Part shown: piece after piece, positions 21,064 to 33,900 of the stretch
How the letters are laid out: every line of letters begins with the position of its first letter
Numbering within the stretch: the stretch's first letter is position 1
Assembly (NCBI GenBank): GCA_002914845.1
Contig: JXTC01000247.1
Coordinates: 301,248-365,247 of the forward strand
Direction of reading: 5' to 3'
DNA length: 64,000 bases
Source of the DNA: Trema orientale
Lineage: Eukaryota > Streptophyta > Magnoliopsida > Rosales > Cannabaceae
Notes under the pieces: model-generated
Database searches by the model: none
Seen by the model: the letters and a program-made list of their open reading frames with translations, nothing else
What the model was told of the DNA's origin: nothing
Position numbers and translations under genes: made by a program

Positions 21064-24000
21064 TCAAAAGGACGTTCTGCTTTCAATGGCAGACTTGGTT
21101 CTGCTGATAAAATCATCGACTGTCATTGTACCAGGATCTCCACCAAATCTGGATCTTACTGTAACGGTATGTGTTTCAAGTTCCTTGGCTCCCACAACTG
21201 CCATTAGGGGAATCTTCTGTGTTTCGGCATTTCTAATGAGCTTTGGCAGACGCTCGCCATGGCAAACTTCAGCTCGAATTCCATTTGATCTTAGTTTGTT
21301 CGCCACTTCATTGCAGTATTCAAGCTGTATCAAGACATTCATCATGCAAAAATTATAGCCTCAAATTCTCCATAAGATTTAAGAAAACAATTCTAACCCT
21401 CTGCCAGTTGATCCAATGGAAAAATCGATGTACACGTTGTAAACCAGCCAATATCACAAATTTACCAACAGAATTAATTTTACCATTTATGAGATGCCAA
21501 TAGATTATTTGCTTTATGATTAACCCAAATGTTCTTTAGGATTTCATTATGAGTAGTGAATTAGATTCCGTAGAATATGTACACATGTTGATTACTTTGG
21601 ACAACCTAATGGTTTACGAACTACTTAAAGAGTACATGGTTAATTGCTCGAGTACCTGGGAATCAGTAACTGGCAAAACTCGAGCCTGGATTGGAGAAAG
21701 CCATAATGGAAAATCCCCAGCATAATGCTCTATGAGGACTCCAAAAAATCTTTCCAAGGATCCAAGCACCGCTCTATGGATCATAATAGGCCGCTTCTTT
21801 TCTGAGTTTGAGTCAACATACGTGATGTCAAAACGCTGTGGTAGGTTAAAATCAACCTGGAGAACAGAGAAGAATAAAAATGAGTCCATTGAACAATTAC
21901 CCATTTATTTAGGTTATAGTATCACTCAAAGGCATGTAAACGTTGCATAAAATACTTCAGCACAAACACAAAGAAGATACGTATAGACTCCAAACCAAAA
22001 TGATAAAAAGCTCTGCAGCTCTGCTCGATAACAAGTTGATAAAATTGATGTATCTAATCCCACAAAATAAACACAGAAAATTTTTTAAAAAAAAAAGGTT
22101 AGTTAAAAAATTGCCTGAATGGTTGAGCACTGCCATTTCCTTCCCAGAGCATCCTCAATCTTAAGATCAATCTTTGGTCCATAAAAGGCACCACCACCTT
22201 CATCAATTTGGTAACTCCAGCCTTTATCATCTAAAGCATCTTTCAGGGCATATGTTGCTTTTTCCCATATATCATCATTTCCTACATACTTTTCTGGCCT
22301 TGTAGAAAGATTCACCTCGTACTTACTAAAGCCAAATTGCAGTAGAATTTCCTCTGTAAGATCCAGGACACCCCTGATTTCATCTTTGATTTGATCACTT
22401 AAACAAAATATATGTGCATCATCCTGCAAAATTGATCCGAGCGTAAACTAACAAGTGATTACTTTTGCACATTTTGTTAACCATAATAGTCAAAAAGGAT
22501 TTACGTGATAATAATACAAATTAAGGCAAACACAGCATATTCTTTGAGTAATATCCACCTCATAAAGGCATTCTCTCATTAATGACTTGGATAACCATAT
22601 CATATGATTAATTATGTATCTTTACTAAGTTTATTATAAATATATGCAGACAATGTAGCAAATTAAAATATGAGATTAAATAACATATGTACCTGGGTGA
22701 ACCCTCTTACGCGAAAAAGGCCATGCAAGCTTCCAGATAATTCATATCTATATACTGTTCCCAACTCTGCAACTCGAATTGGAAAATCCTGATAAGAGTG
22801 AAGTTTTCTTTTGTAAATCAAGATATGGTAAGGACAGTTCATTGGTCGAAGTTGATAAAATTCCTCTTCTATGTTCATCTGATCATACATATTCTCTCTG
22901 TAGAAGTCTAAATGACCACTAATCCGCCAAAGATCTGCCTTTGCTACGTGTGGAGTATAGAGCAGATCATAAGCACGTTCTATGTGTATCTTTCTCCACA
23001 AATCTTCTATTACATTCCTTATGATAGCCCCCTTGGGATGCCAAAAGACTAAGCCCCCTCCAGCCTCATTCTGCAAAGTTCAGCCTGTAAGCTACAACAT
23101 TCAACACAAATTCTACTTTGATAGAATGCTGAAAATGCAATCTACTTGATTAGAACAAACAAATGAGAAATTTAACAAATTCCATATTGAATACCTGTAT
23201 AGAGAAGAGATCAAGATCTTGACCAAGACGTCTGTGATCCCTTCGTTTAGCTTCCTCTTTGAAGTGAAGGTAAGCCTTCAATTGCTCTTCACTTTCCCAT
23301 GCAGTGCCATAGATCCGCTGCAGCATTGGTTTCTTTTCATCTCCTCTCCAGTAAGCACCAGCAACGGATTCAAGTTCAACAGCTCTTCTGTTAATTTTCC
23401 CAGTTGTTTCAACATGAGGCCCAGCACAAAGGTCCCACCATTCCTCACCTAGGAGATATAAGATCAGAAAGAATGAATTAAGAAATGCGGAAATCTCAAA
23501 CAAGGCAGTGCAATTCAAAGAAAATGGAAAAGTGATGCCAGGAACACATTAAAAACAGAGAATCTGTGTGAAAGCCAACAAAAACAAGTCTGAAGAACCA
23601 CAAAAATCACGAAAAACAATTTACCATGTACAGTTACTTTAAAAGCAATACTACGAAGTTCTTTCCTCAATCTAATAGTAAACTAATAAAACATACCATG
23701 CCCGCCTAAATTGAAAAACTTTCATCGCTTGTCACTTGTTATACAGAGTACTAAAGAAAGACTTGGAATAGAGACTCCTTACCAATGTGGTAGATGGTAA
23801 TGGGTTCTTCTTTAATATTTTCTAAAATTTCCAATTTGTAAGGTTCATTGAGAGCCGTTATTCTCCTCTGTGCTTCATCCCTTGAAACTTCTTCTCTTAC
23901 AAGTGGTAAATCTCTCCCAATAATGCGATCCTACAGATAAACAAATAGACTCCTTAACCCAGAGCAATATATAGGACACCTGTGATTAGCACCCCGAAGA

Positions 24001-24869
24001 ATGATGTAACCCAAGGCAAAAAGGGAACTGCAAGGCCTAACAACAAAAACCCAAAAAAAAGAAAGGCACAAGTAAATTTAAAGGTGTGACGCGGACTCTA
24101 AGAACTATATTAGTCAACGATGTTTAGCCAGCAAGTGCTCTTTGGCATTTTCAAACCTGAAAACCAAAATCTGATGATAGTTTCCCAGAAAAAAAGAAAA
24201 AAAATTACTAAGAGCGAACTCTGCTTACCATTTCCTTTTTAATCTTCTTCAAGTCTCTATCTGTTAATGGCTCCATATCAAAGTCATAATAAAACCCACT
24301 TTCAATCCATGGTCCAATAGTAACTTTTGCATCCGGGAAAAGCTTCTGAACAGCCATGGCCATTACATGTGCACACTGCACGAGTACATATTTCCAATTA
24401 GACCCAAGCGACAACGAAACCAAATTTTCATGATAAAAATCTCATCTGGGTTTCTCGAAATGAGGCTAAAAAGGAAGAGAGTTCATTTTCATGACAAAAA
24501 CTCATCTGGGTTTCTCGAAACAAGGCTAAAAACGAAGAATTTTCTTACTGTGTGGCGAATTCTGAGGAGCTTCTCAGACGACTCGTTGGTCGGAAGGACG
24601 ATTTTCTCAGAAGTGTCAGTTTTCTCCGGAGGGGTCTTCTGTTCCAGTGTTTCGTTCTGGTCAGAAACCAAGGTCTCGGACGAAGAACCGGTAGCCACAG
24701 CCGAAGAAGAGGTGGAGAAACCATTTCTGGTATTGTAAAGGGCAAGAGCCCTTAACTCGAACTTAGGCGGCGGCCATACGAAGCGGTTGAGATTGGAGTG
24801 TAGAGATTTGTTTAAGAGAGGGCCTGAGACAAAAGCTGAGGCGGCGAAGAGGGAGTGAGAGCTCGCCAT
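21064..24869 (-). CDS. Threonyl-tRNA synthetase, organellar type, 8 exons
   Basis: Charges tRNA-Thr with threonine, probably in plastids and mitochondria. Exons: 24869-24549, 24375-24229, 23930-23783, 23448-23195, 23070-22693, 22423-22115, 21856-21656 and 21324-21064, giving 672 residues. The second in-frame ATG (24869) is preferred over 24887: it has A at -3 and G at +4, and opens a Ser-rich presequence, [14 protein letters not shown]106, H110, C213 and H217 match the editing-site tetrad of bacterial ThrRS (H73, H77, C182, H186 in E. coli). C369, H420 and H546 match its catalytic zinc ligands by spacing. Class II motifs are present (motif 2 FRVRGFTQ, motif 3 [13 protein letters not shown]). 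The N-terminal TGS domain is missing, as in other plant organellar forms. Intron 6 has a GC donor (22113-22114). It looks fully functional. Confidence 0.95.
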
Positions 24870-24887
24870 TCTTTGAAGAATGAACAT

Positions 24888-25169
24888 TTGGATCTTCTTC
24901 GATCACCTCAGTGGCCAACGCCAGAGTAAGCTGAAGCAAGCTTTGTTTTGAGTTTGGTTTCTTTCTGTGTGGTGGACGTTTGGTTTTGCGTTTTCTGGGA
25001 ATTTGGAGGGTTGAGAATTCTCCAGGCTAGATTGGGGATTTTGCTCCCTGTGTTCAGTGATATAAGAAAAATTTTATGAGTAAAGACTTAAAATTTGAGA
25101 AAAAAACTAATACTAATAATATGGTTAAAAGGCATTTCGTATCAAATAATGTAAGTTTTTTACAAATAG
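24888..25169. other. Synthetase 5' region and intergenic
   Basis: Should contain the promoter and 5' UTR of the minus-strand synthetase. I see no clear TATA box at a convincing distance, as is common for housekeeping genes. Confidence 0.35.
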
Positions 25170-26168
25170 TAGACATGCAACTATGGACTGGGCCGGCTTA
25201 CTAACCCATTAACCTGTTTTGGTATTGTAGATGGGTTTGACTGATTTTTCTACTATTTGTAGGTTAGACTGGCTATGATATTCTGACTCGCGGGCTGACC
25301 TAATCCGGCCAACCAAAATTCATAGACTGAGCTAAGCTTGGGCTAGGACGGGCCGGCCCACGATGGGTCAAGGTGAGCTGGGCCATTCTTCTTTTATTTT
25401 TATATTTTTTATTATATATATTTTTTTAATTTTGTTTGTATAATCTTAAATATTTTATACAATTTTTCCCTTATTAAACTAAAATTTTATATTGTTCCAC
25501 CGAATTTGACTTGTAAAATTTTTAATAAAGAAGTCATAAATAAGAATTTGGTTAATGATTTACATAATTATTTAAGGGCGCGTCTACAGTAGGGGCGTCC
25601 CTACGTAGGGTTCTGTCTATTAACCGTTGGATGGGAATCTGTATATAAATAGATTCTCCACATATTCCCGTTATTCCCCACAGATTCCCATCCAACGATA
25701 ATTAAGGCATGACCCTACGTAGGGGCGCCCCTACCGTAGCCATCCCCATTATTTAATTCTATCTAAATTAATTTTTCTTACATTAATAAATAGTTTTTTG
25801 TTGTTTATATTAATTAACACTTAAATTAATTTGTAATCGTATGTAAATTATTTAGGATTTGATAAAAAAAATTTAAAATTAAATAATATGATTTTTTTTT
25901 TTTGAATTAGAATGGGCTGGCCCATGGTGGACTAAAATAGGCTGTCCCATAATGGGCTAGTATGGGCCAGCCCATTCTTAGCCCGTGAACTGGGTCGTCC
26001 TGGCCCGTGATCTGGCCCAGCCCAATCCAAATATAGGGTAGCCCATGGGTTAGGCTAGGCTGAGCTACCCTTTTTCTTCGATGGGCCGTACTGGCCCAGC
26101 CCGTGGTCCGTGATGGGCCTGCCTAAAATGGGTTGGGCCGATATGGGCGGCCCATTGTTGCACCTCTA
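25170..26168. mobile_element. Non-autonomous hAT-like element with GGCC-rich interior
   Basis: The left end TAGACATGCAACTATGG and the right end, read on the minus strand as TAGAGGTGCAACAATGG, are imperfect inverted repeats of hAT type. The flanking octamers ACAAATAG and CCATATCG agree at five of eight positions, consistent with an old 8-bp duplication. The interior has many GGGCTGGCCC and GGCCCAGCCC words arranged in both orientations. It contains a nested Mutator-like MITE. No transposase frame. Confidence 0.65.
25576..25747. mobile_element. Mutator-like MITE, 9-bp TSD ATTATTTAA
   Basis: The 172-bp element has inverted repeats running from the ends inwards. CTACAGTAGGGGCG, CCCTACGTAGGGT and CCGTTGGATGGGAATCTGT on the left have reversed partners on the right, in order. 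ATTATTTAA flanks it exactly at 25567-25575 and 25748-25756; a 9-bp duplication is the Mutator signature. It is inserted inside the hAT-like element, so it is the younger of the two. Confidence 0.9.
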
Positions 26169-26652
26169 CCATATCGTTACTCAAATTTTATTAAGGGTGG
26201 GTTACCCATTTGTTTACTTATCCCATACCTTGTTTTAATAACGAGGGATTTTATTTGTACCCAAAAGTTGATAAAAGCACCTCTACATTTTGAAAGGAAA
26301 ATTTGAAGAAATAAACTCTTTAAAAATGAATTTTGAACAAAAGTCTAAATTTTAAAACTCTCTGCAAAATAGTATTTTTACATTGTCAGGTATAACGTTG
26401 AGCATAGTCGAATATATAATTAAGTATAATCAAGCATTATCGAGAAAAACTACTTTACAAATAAATTGAAAACATAGGCCTTTTTTGTAAATATGTTTTT
26501 TAAAAGAGGCTCTTTTGCCAATTGACTCGTGTTGAAAAGACAAAATTAGACAATATGAAAAATTAAAAGAAATAAATGCCCAACAATAACTAAGCACGCT
26601 CCATGTCTCTCTCACTCATCATTCTCTCCTTGCTTTTCATAAAACTTACCAC

Positions 26653-26896
26653 TAGGGATATAAACGGGCGGGGCGGAGCCGGAGAATGGCCCCCTGTTCG
26701 CTTCCCCAAATTCTCCCTCCCCCCGTCTCCGCCCCAATCCCCATGTAAACGAGGGCGGGGGCGGGCTGGGAAACCCCTCCCCTGACCCCGCCTCGCGTAT
26801 GAAAATTCGTTGCCGTCCACGTCCTTAACCTCGATAAGACTCCCCTCGAACCTGCCCCATTAGGAGTGGGGACCCAGCCCGATTGGGAAATCCCTA
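26653..26896. mobile_element. Small GC-rich hAT-like element, 8-bp TSD
   Basis: The left end TAGGGATATAAACGGGCGG and the right end, read on the minus strand as TAGGGATTTCCCAATCGGGC, share the hAT-type TAGGGAT terminus. The flanks CTTACCAC (26645-26652) and CTTCCCAC (26897-26904) match at seven of eight bases. The 244-bp interior is strongly GC-rich compared with its surroundings. The open frames across it are compositional. Confidence 0.75.
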
Positions 26897-28793
26897 CTTC
26901 CCACTCAGCCACTTCTTGTAGTTCGAATCTAGCAATTTATTATTATTATTATTATTGTTGTCGTTGTTGTTGTAGTTTTAAGTCATTTGACAAAATCTAA
27001 TTTCATGCACTTGTTATGTAATTTTCTAGATCAATAATTAAATTGAATTGTGAAGAGTACACATCCACAACAAGGGGGAAAAAGTAAAAAGAAAAACCAT
27101 CAAAAATGATTTTTTTTTTCAAAAATATTTAGAAGTATAATTGGTGAAAAAGAAATTAAAATGATTTATTTCAATTTTTTGAAATAAAATAACTTCGTTT
27201 CACTTTCTCAACATTATTTGAAACTTATCTTCAATTTTCGGTAATGTAAAAATTAGTATAAGTAAAAAAATTTTAAAAAAAATTTAAAAAAGACATAAAA
27301 AGCAGTGGATTAAAATGGGAAAGAAACCATGTGAGAGAGATAAAGACATGAAGGAGAAGGGAAAGACAAGAAGAGGATTGAGAAAGGTATTCTGAGTTTG
27401 GGATGGGGTTGTATATATCTTATATTGTTATATATATGAAGATAGTCTTATACAGTTACTTTAAATATAAATGGGATGCCTTTATATTTAGCTGAATTAT
27501 CATTATAGACCCTCTTTAATAATTTTTATTAGTAAAAGAAAGTCTTGAATGAAATCACCTTTTAGTATATAAATTGTTTTGAAAAAGGAAGAGAAAAAAA
27601 AGAAAGAAAGAAACTCTTCCCATCCCTTTTTTGTTTAAACACTATTATCCTTGAATCCTAATTTCTGGTAACAATCTAATTTTCTTGTGGTTAACATAAA
27701 TGATTAAAACCTAATAAAGTTGGCTGATTTGAAACATTATGATCACCTAACTTCAAACTTTTTTCCCTCTTCACTATGCATAATCTAGTCAATCACTTAA
27801 GATTTTTTTTCTCATTTCTTAATCCTTCAAGATATATTATAAAGATATATTATAGTAATAAAATCCTTATATATAATCACGTTAAAAAAATATTCGTATA
27901 TTAGTGTTAGCTAGACTGCAACGTGAAGTGAAGAGATCATTTTCTTTCTTTTTTTTTCTTCTAAATTTTTCAAAGAGGGCCTACAACAAAGTGATGAATA
28001 GAGTGAGAGAAAGAGATGTAGAATACATAATTTGATGAAGAGAAAGAAAATAGCTTATATAATATATATATATATGTATAATTATAAAAGAAACTAAAAG
28101 AATTTATCGAGATGCTTAGATTGAATTACCGCTTTCGATTCTAATGTTTGGAAAACTCCTAAATTCTCTCAGTAAAAGAAGGCTGAGAATATTAATGAAA
28201 AAGAATAAAAGAAGAAAGAGAATGGTGGATACAAGGAGGAGAAAATGTGAGAGGAAGAGATGGAAAATGAAAATATATATATTTAAGTGATAATTTAGAA
28301 AAAAAAATTTGGTGTATAGAAAGTAGTAGTGAAATTTTTTATTTTAATTAAGTGTATAGTTTTAAAAATAATTTGTGAAGAGTAGACGGAGATGTAACAA
28401 TAATGCCACAATTTTATTAAATGCGCTCTAAACTGTGCTTAATAATACATATGTGTTGTGCACTCAAATTTTAACTACAGAGAATCATATATTATCGACT
28501 TTAAGTGGTGAGTGCATTATTAAGCATGTTAAATAGAACTTTTCTTTTTGATTCCAATGGTTGCAAAAAAAGAAAAAGGAATAAATAAATAAATACCGAA
28601 ATTAATAAAAATTCTACTTGAATTTTGAAAACAAGCATTTGATAACTCCTTTGTCGACATTAGTCCATTCTATGACACGTTAAATGTGCCGGAAAAAATA
28701 TGTATCTTTCCTGACACAAAGATATGTCAAGAAAAGTTGCCTACCTTGTAGTGAAATTTAATTTGTAATACTCTCATAAACTAGCAAACTAAC
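26897..28793. other. AT-rich intergenic region
   Basis: Contains a (TTA)n/(TTG)n microsatellite at about 26937-26973 and many A/T runs. Near 28753 the minus strand starts CACTACAAGGTAGG, with short TTGACATATC/TGTGTCAGG repeats inside it, possibly the end of another CACTA-type element. No gene is recognisable. Confidence 0.4.
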
Positions 28794-30860
28794 TGTCACG
28801 ACTCAAAACCCGGGCCAGTGACAGAAGGAAAATTTCAAAAAGATGGGAAATTCCTTGATTTATTTGAAAAATGTCTAAAAAGTTTTAGTTTTGTAAACAG
28901 TCCATTATAATAAAATATTTAAAATTTCATCCCGTGAACCTCTCCCACAGTTCATATACACCATTAAACATAGACCGGATAATAATTAGAAAATATAAAA
29001 TCAAATATAAGTCCAAGCATCATCATCATCCACAACAATAAGTTAAATCCCAGAATGGCATACATAAATTCACAGACAAAATAGAAAGTAGGAATCTTGG
29101 TTCAATGCTAATATAAAATCCAAATAGTCCAACACCACAACAACAGGTTTCTAGCACTACCAAGAAAGCGAACTACAGTCAAGATGACCTCTTACTCCTC
29201 CTGATCACCGAGATCACACTGAACACCACCTGAGGAGGAAGGCAGGAGGGGTGAGCATACAATGCTCAGTAGAAAAAACAATTACCTCAATCGAAAATAT
29301 TTTAGTGATGGAGAATTCCTACATGGTTAGTTTAGTCCAAAACCTATATATATATATAATCCAAATCAGAAATCCATATATATATATATAAAGCAGTATA
29401 TCAAAACTATTCAATCCATATGCACATGACACAAATCAGCCCATACCCATGAGCTCTCATCCTCTCATCTGTGGAACTCAGGATGATGGCACTAAGTATG
29501 CCTAATAGCCTGCCTGACACCTAAGCCCATACCCGGAGGGGACACCCATGTGTCGCCTACCAAACCTGGAGGGGCAACCGTATTGCCTACGCCTACCAAT
29601 GGGGAGGTAATCAAAAGTAACAAATCCCGCGTGGGTTTACGGACTCTGCACCGATGGTGGGGCACGCAGCGCCACACTGTAAACCCACGATGCTAACATT
29701 GTGCTCATGTATGATCCTATGACAGGTGCAATACAGAACTGAAGTGTAAAAACTACTGTACTCTGGTTTTTCAGTAAAACATGAATAATATGATTTTATG
29801 GAAAAACAGGAAGCATAACGGCCCTATTTTGATATACCCAAAATAACCTGCACACAGCAAATTCCCAGAGCAGTAGAGTATATATCATACAACCAGATTC
29901 CATCACATATGATTCAAATAATCAAAAACACACTTGTTCTCATATGTTGCAGAAAATAAGTTTTATTCGAAAACGATATAAAACAGAGGTAATTGAGTCC
30001 CTACCTTGGCCGAAATAGCGATATCACGCTATCGAGTCCTCGAGGCGTCGTTGATGATCGCCCGGAGGGTCGGAAACCAATTCCGAGCCCTCGATCGTCT
30101 TCTTGCGAAAAATCAACTTCTCACTGGAGCTTCAATTCCACGAACAGACCTCTTCGTTAAATTCTTAGCACCCAAAATAGCTAGGTTAGACATATAACTT
30201 ATCCAATTCGGGTCCGGGTCCACACCGGACTGGTGAAACGTAAAACGAGACAAAAATCTCGACCGTCCGATCGCAACTTTTGTGCCGATCACCAAACAAC
30301 ACAATATATATATCAAACTTCTCCATTTTCCGAGTACATTCCAAAAATGAAGTCAAAAACACAATCCAACGGCCGGATTGAAAACTAAAATTCAAAACTC
30401 AAAATACCCAAAAATGGCATCTTTTGATCCGGACAAAATGGGGCTGAGATATATATACCTTGACGACCCTTGCGACAATACGAATCCAACGGAACTAGTT
30501 TGGAGTCGTTTGGTGGCCGGAATCTCCGCTGGTGACGAAAAAACCGATTTGGCTCCTTTGGCGTTTTCCGGTGATTCCCGGTATTGCAGGCGACGAAGAC
30601 GGCAGGGGAGGGTTGGCGGACGATCGGCCGGAGCTGGCGGTGCTTCGCCGGTGCTTGGCGGGGCCAGACGATGGTCGGACGGCGAGCTGCGGTGGTTGGG
30701 GCTGCTTCGGCCGAGAGAAACTGAGGGAGAGAGTGAGGGACGGGTGAGAGAGAGAGAAGAAAAGAAAAGAAAGAAGAAAAAAAATATAATCTGTTTTTTT
30801 TTCTTTTTTTTATATCTGGTCAAAAGACCTTTTGGCCTTTCTTAAAACTGGATTTTTACA
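28794..30860 (-). repeat. 3' LTR of the chromovirus
   Basis: Matches 36183-38241 and the solo LTR at 8257-10330 end to end. The inner edge abuts the polypurine tract. Open frames inside it match the other LTR copies only and are not genes. Confidence 0.95.
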
Positions 30861-30873
30861 TTCTCCTCTCCTT
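30861..30873 (-). promoter_or_regulatory. Polypurine tract (plus-strand primer site)
   Basis: The minus strand reads AAGGAGAGGAGAA immediately before the 3' LTR, the expected position and composition for priming second-strand synthesis. Confidence 0.9.
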
Positions 30874-30918
30874 ATAGGAATTTCGTCCCGAAATTCAAAA
30901 TACAAGTCAAGGTTTACA

Positions 30919-33900
30919 TCACAATACAACTTCTAACTGAAAGTTAAACAAGTGAGGGTACTTCTCGTACATTTCTGTCTTGAGTTCCCAAGTAGCCTCG
31001 TCTTCTTTGTGATGTTCCCAAAGCACCTTGACAAGTGGAATCTCTCTGTTACGAAGCACTTTCAACTCTCTAACTAACAAGCGAACAGGCTGCTCTTCGT
31101 AAGACACATCTTCTTGGATCAGTACATTCACGTACTGAATGACATGAGATGAGTCCGGTGTGTACTTCTTCAGCATCGACACATGAAACATATTATGCAC
31201 ATGGCCCAACTGTGCAGGTACATTCAAGCGATACGCCACTGGTCCAATTCTCTCAGTGATCTCAAAGAGACCAATATATCTTAGAGCAAGCTTACCCTTA
31301 ACTCCGAATCTTGTAACACCACGCCTTGGAGTCACTTTCAAGAACACGAAATCACCAGTATCGAACTCTACCTCACGCCTCTTAGGGTCAGCATAACTCT
31401 TCTGGCGACTCTGAATCTCCTTGAGTCTCTCTTGAATATTCTTGATCTTCTCAGTAGTCTCTTCAATCAGTTCAGGTCCAAGAGTAACATGCTCTTCTAG
31501 TTCTGTCCAACACAAAGGTGATCTACACGGCCTCCCATACAACACTTCATATGGAGCCATACCCACACTGGTCTGATAACTGTTATTGTAAGCAAATTCT
31601 ACTAAAGGAAGATGATCGTCCCAGTTCCCACCAAAATCCAGTATGCAACAACATAGCATGTCCTCAAGAATCTGAATGGTCCTTTCAGACTGACCATCTG
31701 TCTCAGGATGATGAGCTGTACTGATATCCAACTGCGTACTAAACACTTTCTGCAAGGCTCTCCAAAACTTGGAAGGAAACTTTGGATCTCTGTCAGAAAC
31801 TATGCTTGAAGGCACACCATGCAAGCATATAATGTTTTCCACATATAGTTTACTGAGCTTAGTGAGAGAATAGTCAATCCGGATCGGTATAAAGTAAGCA
31901 CTTTTTGTCAACCGATCGACTATCACCCAAATTGCATCGTTCTTCCTCAAGGTATTCGATAAATTGGTCACGAAGTCCATCGTGATCTTGTCCTTCTTCC
32001 ACTCCGGAATGGGTAACGGCTGAAGTAATCTAGCTGGTCTCTGATGTTCAGCCTTGACTTGCTGACAAGTCAAACACTTAGCCATAAAAGTAGCCACATC
32101 CTTCTTCATACCTTTCCACCAATACTGCCGTTTCAAGTCCTGGTACATCTTAGTACTACCCGGATGTACTGCGAACCTTGATTTGTGAGCCTCTGTTAGA
32201 ATGGTTTCTTGAAGATTAGGGTCATTAGCTATAGTCAACTTCCCATTGAAAAGCAAAAACCCTTCTCTGTTAATGCTCCAACCATCTAACTGTTCACCAT
32301 TCTGAAGTCGGTTCTAAGTTGTTCTCAACTCCCTGTCTTGCCACTGACTCTGCTGGACAGTCTGGAGAAGAGATGGTGAAATCACAATGCTGCGTAGGCA
32401 AGTAACTCCTTCATTCTCGAAGTACTGCAAGTTATAGTCACCAACCGTAACTGAGTTCTTCCAATCTTCAAACACTAGTGCAGCTAGTATACCATGAGGC
32501 TTCCTACTCAGTACATCGGCTACAATGTTGGCCTTACCAGGATGATACTATAGGTCGAAGTCATAATTCTCCATATACTCAACCCATCTTCGTTGTCTCA
32601 AATTCAGATCCTTCTGGGTAAAGAGATACTTCAAGCTCTTATGATCGGAGAATATGTCAAACTTCACACCATACAAGTAACATCTCCAAATCTTCAGTGC
32701 AAAGATCACTGCTGCAAGTTCCAGGTCATGGGTGGGATAGTTCCTCTCATGTGGCTTCAACTGACNAACCCTTCTCTGTTAATGCTCCAACCATCTAACT
32801 GTTCACCATTCTGAAGTCGGTTCTAAGTTGTTCTCAACTCCCTGTCTTGCCACTGACTCTGCTGGACAGTCTGGAGAAGAGATGGTGAAATCACAATGCT
32901 GCGTAGGCAAGTAACTCCTTCATTCTCGAAGTACTGCAAGTTATAGTCACCAACCGTAACTGAGTTCTTCCAATCTTCAAACACTAGTGCAGCTAGTATA
33001 CCATGAGGCTTCCTACTCAGTACATCGGCTACAATGTTGGCCTTACCAGGATGATACTATAGGTCGAAGTCATAATTCTCCATATACTCAACCCATCTTC
33101 GTTGTCTCAAATTCAGATCCTTCTGGGTAAAGAGATACTTCAAGCTCTTATGATCGGAGAATATGTCAAACTTCATACCATACAAGTAACATCTCCAAAT
33201 CTTCAGTGCAAAGATCACTGCTGCAAGTTCCAGGTCATGGGTGGGATAGTTCCTCTCATGTGGCTTCAACTGACAAGAAGCATAAGCCACAACTCGACCA
33301 TTCTGCATCAAGACACATCCCAAACCCGTCTTCGAAGCATCAGTATACACCACATAAGGCTCGTTACTGTTAGGAACAGTAAGAACAGGTGCGGTGATTA
33401 AACTCTGCTTCAACCTGATAAAAGCTTCTTCACTTTCGTGATCCCAAACAAACTTGACATCCTTCCTGGTCAACTTGGTCAAAGGTAAAGCAATTCTCGA
33501 GAAGTTTTGTACAAAACGACAGTAGTAACCTGCCAAACCGAGGAAGCTACGTACCTCTGTCACATTTCTCGGTCTTTCCCACTCCAGAACAGCTTCTATC
33601 TTAGTGGGATTGACTGAAATACCTTCATGAGAAATCACATGACCCAAGAACTTCACTTATGACATCCAAAAGTCACACTTCAATTTCTTGGCATACAACT
33701 GATAATCTCTCAAGGTCTTGAGTACAATCCCTAGATGTTCAACATGATCTTCTTGAGTCTTAAAATACACCAGGATGTCGTCGATGAATACAACCACAAA
33801 ATGATCTAAAAATGGCCTGAAAATTCGATTCATGAGATCCATAAAGGCGGCAGGTGCATTCGTTAAACCAAATAGCATCACTAGAAACTCAAAGTGACCA

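Noticed and set aside
30378..30845. 155-residue plus-strand and 143-residue minus-strand frames in the LTR
   Set aside because: The same GC-rich LTR segment recurs at 10.0-10.3 and 37.8-38.2 kb with different frames. It is LTR sequence, not a gene.
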